From contig NZ_JBHSBN010000008.1 of NCBI RefSeq assembly GCF_042650605.1, forward strand, positions 62,001-126,000: 64,000 nt of DNA, in the 5' to 3' direction. Made by a program: the position numbers and the translations under genes. Positions 50,620 through 57,640 of this stretch are shown piece by piece. The notes below the pieces were generated by a model, which saw nothing but the letters and a program-made list of their open reading frames with translations, made no database searches and was not told the origin of the DNA. This stretch comes from Micromonospora_J zhanjiangensis (GTDB lineage: Bacteria > Actinomycetota > Actinomycetes > Mycobacteriales > Micromonosporaceae). The number at the start of each line of letters is the position of its first letter. The first letter of the stretch is position 1.

Positions 50620-50791
50620 GGGCTGAATCCTACCGACCGTCGCGCCCTTCTCCGACGCACCGTCGTAGTAGTCGCGCCGCCGGCGTACTCCGGCTCCGGG
50701 CGACCGGCGGGTCGGGACGGACGGGTTTGGTGCGGTCCGCTCTGGGCAACCGTCCAGTCGGCAACCCATTTCCGACACCCCGGGGACGATC

Positions 50792-51142
50792 ATGACCGAA
50801 TCCGTACGCGGTGGCGGTTCGCCATCGCCCGGCTCCGACGCCGGCCACGCCGCCAGCCCGGAACAGCGGGTCGCCGAGTGGGACGGCGACCACGTACACG
50901 CGGCGGCAGGGCCGGACCTGGACGGCACCGACCTGCTCGGCGTGGATCCCGCCGAACTCACCGACGACGACCTGATCCGCGAACTGCACAGCCTGCACCG
51001 GACCCGGCTGGACACCCTCCGGCACGCCGCCGACACGGCGCTGGCCAACCACCTGCGCCGCACGGCCGACCTGGAGACCGAGTACCTCGCCCGGCATCCC
51101 GGCCGGGAGATCGACCCGAGCCGGCTGCGGGACGGTGGCTGA
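50792..51142 (+). CDS. Small hydrophilic protein, DUF6158-like
   Basis: Protein of 116 aa. The ordered half reads LLGVDPAELTDDDLIRELHSLHRTRLDTLRHAADTALANHLRRTADLETEYLARHPGREIDPSR, two helices typical of the small family I know as DUF6158. The first 45 residues are Gly/Ser/Ala-rich. No enzyme or membrane feature is present. The gene overlaps the DUF1360 gene by eight bases, so the two are co-translated. It starts 172 bp from the divergent membrane-protein gene at 50619. Family assignment is tentative and function unknown. Confidence 0.65.
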   Translation: MTESVRGGGSPSPGSDAGHAASPEQRVAEWDGDHVHAAAGPDLDGTDLLGVDPAELTDDDLIRELHSLHRTRLDTLRHAADTALANHLRRTADLETEYLARHPGREIDPSRLRDGG

Positions 51143-51716
51143 GGTGAGCGTGCGCGACCGGTTGGCGCGGCTGCGCCGGGCGTACGCGCCGCACGAGCAC
51201 CGGCCGCTGGACGGCTACCTGGTGGCCATGGGCACCTACGCGGGGGTCACCGCCACCATCGCCGGCCTGGCCCGGGCCACCGGGCGGAGCATGCCGGTCC
51301 GACCGGCAGCCGCCGACGTCGTGCTGTTGTCGATCGCCACCCACAAGCTCAGCCGGCTGTTGTCCAAGGACGCGATCACCAGCCCGCTGCGCGCACCGTT
51401 CACCAGCTACCAGAGGCCGATCGGCAGTGGCGAGGTGATGGAACAGGTACGCGACCAGGGCAGCAGCGCCAAGCACGCGATCGGCGAGCTGCTCAGCTGC
51501 CCGTTCTGCCTCGCCGTCTGGGTGGCCACCGGACTCACCGGCGGACTGGTGCTGGCCCCCCGGCTGACCCGCCTGGTGGCCACCGCGCTGACCGCCGTGG
51601 CCGCCTCCGACTTCCTCCAGATGGGGTACGCGATGGCGCAGCGGGCCGCCGAACGGGACAGCGGCGCCGGCCGGGTAGCCGGCGAGGCCGGCGGCCCGAC
51701 GGGCCGGAGCGGCTGA
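51135..51716 (+). CDS. DUF1360 membrane protein
   Basis: Protein of 193 aa with three to four membrane segments: YLVAMGTYAGVTATIAGLAR, the short ADVVLLSIATHKLSRLLSKDAITSPLRAPFTSY block that marks DUF1360, then SCPFCLAVWVATGLTGGLV (with a CPFC pair) and VATALTAVAASDFLQMGYA. The C-terminus is Gly/Ala-rich. DUF1360 proteins are small integral membrane proteins of unknown role, known from Bacillus spore coats and widely in actinobacteria. The GTG at 51135 overlaps the preceding gene; GTG 51144 is an alternative start. Confidence 0.82.
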   Translation: MAEVSVRDRLARLRRAYAPHEHRPLDGYLVAMGTYAGVTATIAGLARATGRSMPVRPAAADVVLLSIATHKLSRLLSKDAITSPLRAPFTSYQRPIGSGEVMEQVRDQGSSAKHAIGELLSCPFCLAVWVATGLTGGLVLAPRLTRLVATALTAVAASDFLQMGYAMAQRAAERDSGAGRVAGEAGGPTGRSG

Positions 51717-51727
51717 CCCGTGCCGGG

Positions 51728-51769
51728 CAGGGACGGGCCCGGTCAGCGCAGGGACGGGCCCGGTCAGCG
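51728..51769. repeat. Exact 21-bp tandem duplication
   Basis: Two identical 21-bp copies (51728-51748 and 51749-51769; each begins CAGGGACGGGCCC and ends GGTCAGCG). They lie between the DUF1360 stop and the 3' end of the convergent small gene. The stop codon of that minus-strand gene is inside the second copy. Confidence 0.9.
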
Positions 51770-51970
51770 TTGCATGCCGGACCAACCGCGCGGCGACTCC
51801 GGCTCGCGCCTGCCGGCGTCCGCACCGGTGATGACGTCCCCGGAGACCGCGGTCTCGTCGTGCTCGTCGGCGAAGTCGGGGTCCGCGTCGGGGTCGGACT
51901 CGCGGGGCGGCTGACCGATCGCCGGCAGGCGCTCGTCGGCCGGGTCGTGGTCGGGCAGGTCGGAATTCAT
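51764..51970 (-). CDS. Small acidic protein of unknown function
   Basis: Protein of 68 aa beginning MNSDLPDHDPADERLPAIG. It is very acidic in the middle (SDPDADPDFADEHDETA) and basic at the end (REPESPRGWSGMQR). No domain or membrane segment is seen and it is probably disordered. The ATG is preceded by GAGAGAGCC. It lies 52 bp downstream of another small gene on the same strand. The stop is in a 21-bp duplication. Support is codon bias and context only. Confidence 0.55.
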   Translation of the reverse strand: MNSDLPDHDPADERLPAIGQPPRESDPDADPDFADEHDETAVSGDVITGADAGRREPESPRGWSGMQR

Positions 51971-52022
51971 CAGCGGGCTCTCTCGGCCGGAGGGACGGGG
52001 GAAGGTGACCGGTCGGGAGGTC

Positions 52023-52229
52023 TCACCCCGACGAGCCGCCGAGCAGTTCGGACACCTCGTCGACGGCGTACTCGCCCTCGGGGATCGCGTTGATCCGGGT
52101 GAGCAGGTCCGCCGGTACCTCGGCGGCGACGGCCCGGCGGTGGATCTCCGCCTGGGTCATCCGCTCCTGCCCCACCCACAGGCCGTCGAGCAGGTCGTCC
52201 AGGCGGCGCTGCGATGTCTCGTCGGTCAC
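52023..52229 (-). CDS. Small helical protein of unknown function
   Basis: Protein of 68 aa starting at GTG 52229: TDETSQRRLDDLLDGLWVGQERMTQAEIHRRAVAAEVPADLLTRINAIPEGEYAVDEVSELLGGSSG. The order of helices and the IPEGEYAVDEVSELLG end recall small actinobacterial DUF2795-like helical proteins, but I cannot assign it. The ribosome site is weak. Codon bias is good. It is transcribed toward the 68-aa acidic gene and divergent from the small-ORF pair at 52527. Function unknown. Confidence 0.6.
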   Translation of the reverse strand: MTDETSQRRLDDLLDGLWVGQERMTQAEIHRRAVAAEVPADLLTRINAIPEGEYAVDEVSELLGGSSG

Positions 52230-52437
52230 CCGGTCCGGCTACCCCGCCGCGAACCGGTCAAACACGTGACGCGGGACACCCCGACGACCCGGGAACATCC
52301 GGGCCGGGTCGCCCGTTGTGCCTTCCGTCGGTGTGTTCCAGTGTCCCCGGGCCTCACCTGAAATGCCTTCGCGGAATACCGCTCGGCTGGAGCCGCGTCG
52401 CGCCACGCGCCGAGAGGCGACCTGCACACCGACATCC

Positions 52438-52469
52438 GCGTCGCCCCGGGCAGTCGCCCGGGGCGACGC
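52438..52469. terminator. Orphan 14-bp perfect hairpin
   Basis: Arms 52438-52451 and 52456-52469 pair perfectly around AGTC, in a divergent intergenic region with no gene ending toward it. On the plus strand GTTTCC follows. It may end an unannotated small RNA or mark a leader structure. Confidence 0.5.
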
Positions 52470-52526
52470 GTTTCCAGCGGTGTGGCCATGTTTCTCCACC
52501 CGGCGTGCCGGGGTAACACCGCGGGC

Positions 52527-52601
52527 ATGAGCAAGCGCAGCGAGCGAATCATCGGGCCCGGTGCGAGTGGCCGTCCGGAGCGCAGCGGAGGACGGGCATG
52601 A
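52527..52601 (+). CDS. 24-codon upstream ORF coupled to the next gene
   Basis: A short frame beginning MSKRSERIIGPG and ending GGRA, whose TGA overlaps the ATG of the following gene (ATGA). GCGGAGG inside its end acts as the ribosome site for the next start. It may be a leader peptide that passes ribosomes on, or a short repeated sequence, because AGCGCAGCGAGCGAATCATC-like sequences recur upstream of genes in such genomes, as I recall. Coding status is uncertain. Confidence 0.4.
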   Translation: MSKRSERIIGPGASGRPERSGGRA

Positions 52602-52816
52602 GCGACGAGCGCAACGAGGCGGACCGGGTCGACGGGCGGGCGGAGCACCTGCTGCCCGAGGAGCGGGCCGTCGGCAGCGACAACCCGCGGGCCCAGGCAG
52701 CGGCCATCCTCGCCGACTCCGACGTCCGCGAACACGATCCGGACGCCGCACCGGACACCTTCCTGGAACGCCGGACCTCGGAGCAGACGGTCACCCCGTC
52801 GGAACCGCCGGACTGA
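52598..52816 (+). CDS. Small acidic protein of unknown function
   Basis: Protein of 72 aa beginning MSDERNEADRVDGRAEHLLPEERAVGS. It is acidic and Ala-rich with no hydrophobic segment. NPRAQAAAILADSDVREHDPDAAPDTFLERRTSEQTV is conserved-looking and may form one or two helices. It has a good ribosome site (GGAGGACGGGC) and good codon bias. The ATG overlaps the stop of a 24-codon upstream ORF. It ends about 100 bp before the M16 protease gene on the same strand. No function is recognised. Confidence 0.65.
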   Translation: MSDERNEADRVDGRAEHLLPEERAVGSDNPRAQAAAILADSDVREHDPDAAPDTFLERRTSEQTVTPSEPPD

Positions 52817-52917
52817 CCGCCCCACCACCGCGCCCCCACCACCGCGTCTCGATCGCACCGCGTGGCGGGCGCCCGGGCGGGCACCCGGACGGGCCGCGAT
52901 CCGATACCGTCACCCCC

Positions 52918-54216
52918 ATGCCCGAGACCGGTTTCCCCTGGCCGATCGAGACCATCCGACTGGACAACGGCTTGCGCGTGGTCGTCAGCGAGGACCGCAC
53001 CGCACCCGTGGTGGCCGTCAACCTCTGGTACGACGTCGGCTCGCGCCACGAGCCGGCCGGCCAGACCGGGTTCGCCCACCTCTTCGAGCACCTGATGTTC
53101 GAGGGCTCGGTGAACGTGGCCAAGACCGAGCACATGCGGCTGGTCCAAGGTTCGGGCGGCTCGCTCAACGCCACCACCAACCCGGACCGCACCAACTACT
53201 TCGAGACCATGCCGTCGGAGCACCTCGAACTGGCGCTCTGGCTGGAGGCCGACCGGATGGGCGGCCTGGTCCCGGCGCTCACCCAGGAGACGCTGGACAA
53301 CCAGCGCGAGGTGGTCAAGAACGAGCGGCGCCAGCGGTACGACAACGTGCCGTACGGGGACGCCTGGCTGCGGCTGCTGCCGATGCTGTACCCGCCCGGG
53401 CACCCGTACCACCACGCCACGATCGGCTCGATGGCCGACCTCGACGCCGCCGAACTGGCCACCTTCCAGGCGTTCCACTCGACGTACTACGCGCCGAACA
53501 ACGCCGTGCTGACGGTGGTCGGAGACGTCGGCGCGGCCGAGGTCTTCGCCCTGGCCGAGAAGTACTTCGGCGGGCTGGCCCCCCGACCGGACATTCCGGC
53601 CGCCCCGCCGACCGACCTCGGCCCGGTGACCGGTGGGCCGGTCCGCGAGACGGTTTCCGGCGACGTACCGGCACCCCGGATCTATCAGGCGCACCGCACG
53701 TACCCGTTCGGGACCGACGGCTACGACGCCGTGACGGTGCTCGCGCTGGTGCTCGGCGGTGGTCGCGGCAGCCGGCTCTACCGGCGGCTGGCCGACGGCG
53801 CCCGGCTGGCCCAACCCGACAACATCGGCGCGTACGGGGTGGACCTCCGGTACGCCCCGGCGCCGTTGATCGTCACCGCGACCGCCCGGGCCGGGGTGAC
53901 CGCGGCGGACCTGGAGGCCGGGCTGGCCGAGGTGCTGGACGGATTCGCGGATGAACCGGTGACCGAGGAGGAGTTGGACCGGGCCAAGGCCCTGCTCACC
54001 ACCGGCTGGTGGCGCCAACTGGCCACCGTGGACGGCCGCGCCGACCTGCTCAGCCGGTACGCCGTCCAGTTCGGCGACCCGGCCCGCGCGGCCGACCGGT
54101 TGCCCGGCTGGCTGTCGGTGGACGCCGACCGCGTCGCCGAGGCGGCCGGCCGGATGCTCCGCCCCGAGGACCGGGTCACCCTGACCTACCTGCCAGAACG
54201 TGAGGTGAAGTCGTGA
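52918..54216 (+). CDS. M16-family zinc protease, catalytic subunit
   Basis: Pitrilysin-type peptidase of 432 aa. The inverted zinc motif HxxEH is intact at H54-E57-H58 in GFAHLFEHLMFEG, and the downstream Glu ligand is in VVKNERRQRYDN (about 135). The second half (about 215-430) is the second M16 domain. It should degrade peptides in the cytoplasm or at the membrane as a heterodimer with the next gene product, which lacks the zinc motif. The genes overlap by four bases (GTGA). The start ATG has no Shine-Dalgarno and TACCGT lies 7 nt upstream, suggesting a leaderless mRNA. Confidence 0.92.
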   Translation: MPETGFPWPIETIRLDNGLRVVVSEDRTAPVVAVNLWYDVGSRHEPAGQTGFAHLFEHLMFEGSVNVAKTEHMRLVQGSGGSLNATTNPDRTNYFETMPSEHLELALWLEADRMGGLVPALTQETLDNQREVVKNERRQRYDNVPYGDAWLRLLPMLYPPGHPYHHATIGSMADLDAAELATFQAFHSTYYAPNNAVLTVVGDVGAAEVFALAEKYFGGLAPRPDIPAAPPTDLGPVTGGPVRETVSGDVPAPRIYQAHRTYPFGTDGYDAVTVLALVLGGGRGSRLYRRLADGARLAQPDNIGAYGVDLRYAPAPLIVTATARAGVTAADLEAGLAEVLDGFADEPVTEEELDRAKALLTTGWWRQLATVDGRADLLSRYAVQFGDPARAADRLPGWLSVDADRVAEAAGRMLRPEDRVTLTYLPEREVKS

Positions 54217-55559
54217 CCCTGATCACCCGACGTCCCGGTCCGGGGCCGGCCCGGCCGTACCGGTTTCCCGCGGTCGTCCGCCGCGCGGTGGCCGGCGGCC
54301 AGGTGGTCGCGGCCCACCTGCCCGGACACAACCTCGCCGTGGCCGCGCTGCTGCTGGACGCCGGCGCGGGGCGGGAGCCGCTCGGCCGGGAGGGACTGGC
54401 CGGGGTGGTGGCCAAGGCGCTGGAGGAGGGCACCACCCGGCGCGACGCGACCGCCTACGCGCTCGCCCTGGAGGGCCTGGGCACCGAGCTCTCCATCGAC
54501 CTGGACTGGGACTCGTTCCGGGTCGGTGTGCAGGTCCCGCCGGACCGGCTGGTGGCCGCCGTCGAACTGCTCGCCGAGGCGGTCCGCACCCCGCGGCTCG
54601 ACCCGGACGACGTCACCCGGGTCCGCGACGACGAGGTGACCGCGCTGCGGATGTACTGGGCCAACCCGGGTCCCCGGGCGGACGCGACGCTGCGGGGTGA
54701 CATCTTCGGCGCGGACCTTCGGCACGGTCGGCCGATGGACGGTGACCCGGAGTCGGTGGCCGCCGTCACCGTCGACGACGTGACCCGGTTCCACGCCGAC
54801 CGGCTGACCCGGCCCGGCACCCTGCTCGTCGCCGGCGACCTGGACCGGCTGGACCTGGCCGCCCTCGGCCAGGCGGCGTTCGCCGGCGCGGCCGGGGAGC
54901 CGGCCGAGGTCGAGGGCCCGGTGGACGTCGCGATCCGCGACCGGCGCCGGATCATCCTGGTCGACCGGCCCGGCTCGGTGCAGTCCACCCTCCGGCTCGG
55001 GCACGCTGCCCCGCACCGGGCCCACCCGGACTACGTCCCGATGACGCTGGCCGGAACGGTGCTGGGCGGGGCCTTCACCTCCCGGCTCAACCATCTGATC
55101 CGCGAGGTGCGCGGCTATACGTACGGGATCCGGGGTGACTTCGGGTTATCCCGACGGTTCGGCAGGTTCGTCGTCGGCGCCGGGGTGCAGACCGCGGTGA
55201 CCGCGCCGGCGGTGATCGACGCGGTCGGCGAGATCGCCCGTACCCGGGCGACCGGGGTGACCGAGGACGAGTTGGCGGTGGCCCGTTCCTGGCGGGCCGG
55301 GCAACTGTCGGTCGAGTTGCAGAGCCCGTGGTCGATCGTCAGCGCCCTGGGCACCCTGGTGCTCTACGGGCTGCCGGACGACTACCACGCCCGGCTGCGC
55401 GACGAGTTGCTCGCCGCAACCGTGGCCGGGGTCTCGGCGGCCGCCGCCACGCACCTGCACCCGGAGGGACTGACCCTGGTGGTGGAGGGCGACGCGGCGG
55501 TGATCCGGGACGACCTGATCGCCGCCGGCCTCGGTGAGGTGGTCGACGCCGCGGGCTGA
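54213..55559 (+). CDS. M16-family protease, non-catalytic partner
   Basis: Protein of 448 aa with the M16 fold (PLGREGLAGVVAKALEEGTTRRDATAYALALEGLG). The HxxEH zinc site is missing: the equivalent stretch reads GLAGVVAKALEEG. It keeps the substrate-binding Arg/Tyr pair in SRLNHLIREVRGYTYGIRG, as expected for the second subunit of heterodimeric M16 enzymes. The GTG overlaps the catalytic gene's stop, which fixes equal expression. Its role is to complete the chamber and bind peptide. Target peptides are not known. Confidence 0.9.
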   Translation: MTLITRRPGPGPARPYRFPAVVRRAVAGGQVVAAHLPGHNLAVAALLLDAGAGREPLGREGLAGVVAKALEEGTTRRDATAYALALEGLGTELSIDLDWDSFRVGVQVPPDRLVAAVELLAEAVRTPRLDPDDVTRVRDDEVTALRMYWANPGPRADATLRGDIFGADLRHGRPMDGDPESVAAVTVDDVTRFHADRLTRPGTLLVAGDLDRLDLAALGQAAFAGAAGEPAEVEGPVDVAIRDRRRIILVDRPGSVQSTLRLGHAAPHRAHPDYVPMTLAGTVLGGAFTSRLNHLIREVRGYTYGIRGDFGLSRRFGRFVVGAGVQTAVTAPAVIDAVGEIARTRATGVTEDELAVARSWRAGQLSVELQSPWSIVSALGTLVLYGLPDDYHARLRDELLAATVAGVSAAAATHLHPEGLTLVVEGDAAVIRDDLIAAGLGEVVDAAG

Positions 55560-55577
55560 GCCGGAGATGGGAACCGG

Positions 55578-55607
55578 TTGGGACCCTCGGGCCCGCCTGG
55601 GTAGCCT
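55578..55607 (+). promoter_or_regulatory. Leaderless promoter of asd
   Basis: TTGGGA (55578-55583), an 18-nt spacer and TAGCCT (55602-55607), with the ATG beginning 8 nt after the -10. No Shine-Dalgarno is seen. Transcription is predicted to start at or next to the A of the ATG. Confidence 0.5.
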
Positions 55608-55614
55608 CGCCGTC

Positions 55615-56637
55615 ATGAGAATCGGCATTGTGGGTGCTACCGGCCAGGTCGGCAGCGTGATGCGACGGATGCTGGCCGAGCGTGACTTCCCGGCCGACGA
55701 GCTGCGGCTGTTCGCCTCGGCCCGGTCGGCCGGCCGGGAACTGCCCTGGCGGGACTCGTCGGTGCCGGTCGAGGACGCGGCGACGGCCGACTACCGGGGG
55801 CTGGACATCGTGCTCTTCTCGGCCGGCAAGGGCTCGTCCCGGGAACTGGCGCCCCGGGTGGCCGAGGCCGGTGCGGTCGTGATCGACAACTCGTCCGCCT
55901 GGCGGATGGACCCGGACGTGCCGCTGGTGGTCGCCGAGGTCAACCCGCACGCCGCCGCGGTACGCCCGAAGGGGATCATCGCGAACCCGAACTGCACCAC
56001 CATGGCCGCGATGCCGGTGCTGCGCCCGCTGCACGCCGAGGCCGGGCTGGTCGGCATGGTGGTCGCCAGCTACCAGGCGGTCTCCGGCTCCGGGTTGGCC
56101 GGCGTCGCCGAGCTGGACGAGCAGGTCCGCAAGGTGGCCGAGCGGGCCACCGAGCTGACCTTCGACGGCGCCGCGGTGGAACTGCCGGCACCCCGGCTGT
56201 ACGCCGAGCCGATCGCCTTCAACGTGCTCCCGCTCGCCGGCTCGCTTGTCGACGACGGGTCGGCGGAGACCGACGAGGAGCAGAAGCTGCGCAACGAGAG
56301 CCGTAAGATCTTGGAGATCCCCGACCTGAAGGTCTCCGGCACCTGTGTCCGGGTGCCCGTGTTCACCGGCCACTCGCTCCAGGTGAACGCCCGGTTCGCC
56401 GGCCCGCTCACCCCGGGTCGGGCCCGGGAACTGCTCGCCACCGCACCCGGCGTGACGCTGACCGAGGTGCCCACCCCGCTGCGGGCGGCCGGGCAGGATC
56501 CGACCTTCGTGGGCCGGATCCGGGCGGACGAGACGGTCGAGCACGGGTTGGCCCTCTTCCTGTCCGGCGACAACCTGCGCAAGGGCGCGGCGCTGAACGC
56601 CGTACAGATCGCCGAACTGGTGGCCGCCGCGCGCTGA
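55615..56637 (+). CDS. asd: Aspartate-semialdehyde dehydrogenase
   Basis: Enzyme of 340 aa that reduces aspartyl phosphate to aspartate semialdehyde with NADPH, the branch point to lysine/diaminopimelate, threonine and methionine. It has the Rossmann start MRIGIVGATGQVGSVMRRML, active-site Cys in ANPNCTTMAAM, SYQAVSGSGLAG, and the His in RVPVFTGHSLQVN. Length is normal. In many actinomycetes asd sits next to ask (aspartate kinase); here it follows the M16 pair instead. The ATG is preceded by a leaderless-type promoter. A hairpin follows about 45 nt after the stop. Confidence 0.95.
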   Translation: MRIGIVGATGQVGSVMRRMLAERDFPADELRLFASARSAGRELPWRDSSVPVEDAATADYRGLDIVLFSAGKGSSRELAPRVAEAGAVVIDNSSAWRMDPDVPLVVAEVNPHAAAVRPKGIIANPNCTTMAAMPVLRPLHAEAGLVGMVVASYQAVSGSGLAGVAELDEQVRKVAERATELTFDGAAVELPAPRLYAEPIAFNVLPLAGSLVDDGSAETDEEQKLRNESRKILEIPDLKVSGTCVRVPVFTGHSLQVNARFAGPLTPGRARELLATAPGVTLTEVPTPLRAAGQDPTFVGRIRADETVEHGLALFLSGDNLRKGAALNAVQIAELVAAAR

Positions 56638-56681
56638 GCGCCGTCCGTCATCCGTTGCCGCCCGCCCCGCCCGATCCGGTG

Positions 56682-56705
56682 GGTGGGCGGACCTTTCCGC
56701 CCACC
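56682..56705 (+). terminator. Hairpin after asd
   Basis: Ten-base arms GGTGGGCGGA and TCCGCCCACC flank CCTT, 44 nt after the asd stop. Confidence 0.75.
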
Positions 56706-56813
56706 GGCAATCGGTGCGGACTTCGCCGTTACCTTCCGGTCGCGCCGGGTACACCGCGGCGACCGTGGCCCGCGTGACGCGGCGGCCAGCCATCAGGTGA
56801 GAGGGGGCGGGGG

Positions 56814-57230
56814 ATGACCACTGTCGGGGAGTTCATGACGACCCGGTTGGTGACCATGGACGGCGAGGACACGCTCTGCGCCGCCGCGCAGGAGATGCGC
56901 GACCGGGCCATCGGGGACGTGATCGTCACGGACGGGGACGACGTGATCGGCATCGCCACGGACCGGGACATCACGGTACGCGGCATCGCCGAGGGGCTGG
57001 ACCCGAACACCACCAAGCTCAACCAGATCATCAGCCAGGACATCGTCACCGTCACGCAGTACGACGACGCGGTGGCCGCCGCGGACCTGATGCGCACCTA
57101 CGGCGTACGCCGGTTGCCGGTGATCGACGAGGGTCGGTTGATCGGTCTGGTCTCGCTGGGCGATCTGGCCGTGGAACGGGAACCGCAGTCGGTGCTGGCC
57201 GACATCAGCGCGGACGAGCCGAACAACTGA
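56814..57230 (+). CDS. Two-CBS-domain protein
   Basis: Protein of 138 aa composed of a tandem CBS pair. MTTRLVTMDGEDTLCAAAQEMRDRAIGDVIVTDGDDVIGIATDRDI is the first, and IISQDIVTVTQYDDAVAAADLMRTYGVRRLPVIDEGRLIGLVSLGDLAVE the second. Such stand-alone pairs bind adenosine nucleotides and signal energy state; targets vary. The start follows GAGAGGGGGCGGGGG. The next gene (SCP2 domain) starts 14 nt after the stop, so this is probably the first gene of a short operon ending in the debranching-type gene at 59691. No effector domain is fused. Confidence 0.9.
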   Translation: MTTVGEFMTTRLVTMDGEDTLCAAAQEMRDRAIGDVIVTDGDDVIGIATDRDITVRGIAEGLDPNTTKLNQIISQDIVTVTQYDDAVAAADLMRTYGVRRLPVIDEGRLIGLVSLGDLAVEREPQSVLADISADEPNN

Positions 57231-57244
57231 GCGGGGCGCAGTCG

Positions 57245-57640
57245 ATGGAGGACGCCGCTGCCCGGTTCTTCGAACGACTCGACCGGCTCCGGGGCGAGCC
57301 GCTGCTGCGGAAGGTGCGCGGGACGGTGCGGATCGACGTACGGCAGGGGCCGAGCACCGAACACTGGATGGTCCGCTTCGACCGGGGGGACGTCACCGTG
57401 TCCCGGGACGACGGCCCGGCCGACAGCGTCGTGACGACCGATCCCGAGTTGTTCGAACAGATCGTCGGGGGCGAGGAGAACGGCATCGCCGCGATGCTGC
57501 GTGGCGCCATGCAGGTCGCCGGTGACCTGCGGTTGGTCCTCACGCTGGAACGGCTCTTCCCGGGACCGCCCGACTCGCGCGGAAGGGGCCGTGGCCCGTG
57601 CGGGCGCGGGGCGGTCACGGAGGGGGCCGGGCCGAGATGA
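57245..57640 (+). CDS. SCP2 sterol-binding-like domain protein
   Basis: Protein of 131 aa. The SCP2 fold is visible as KVRGTVRIDVRQGPSTEHWMVRFDRGDVTVSRDDGPADSVVTTDPELFEQIVGGEENGIAAMLRGAMQVAGDLRLVLTLERLFP, with a hydrophobic pocket for lipid-like ligands. The last 25 residues are Arg/Gly-rich and probably disordered. It starts 14 nt after the CBS gene and its stop overlaps the ATG of the next gene (ATGA). Binding target is unknown. Acyl-lipid or polyketide-like molecules are possible. Confidence 0.85.
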   Translation: MEDAAARFFERLDRLRGEPLLRKVRGTVRIDVRQGPSTEHWMVRFDRGDVTVSRDDGPADSVVTTDPELFEQIVGGEENGIAAMLRGAMQVAGDLRLVLTLERLFPGPPDSRGRGRGPCGRGAVTEGAGPR

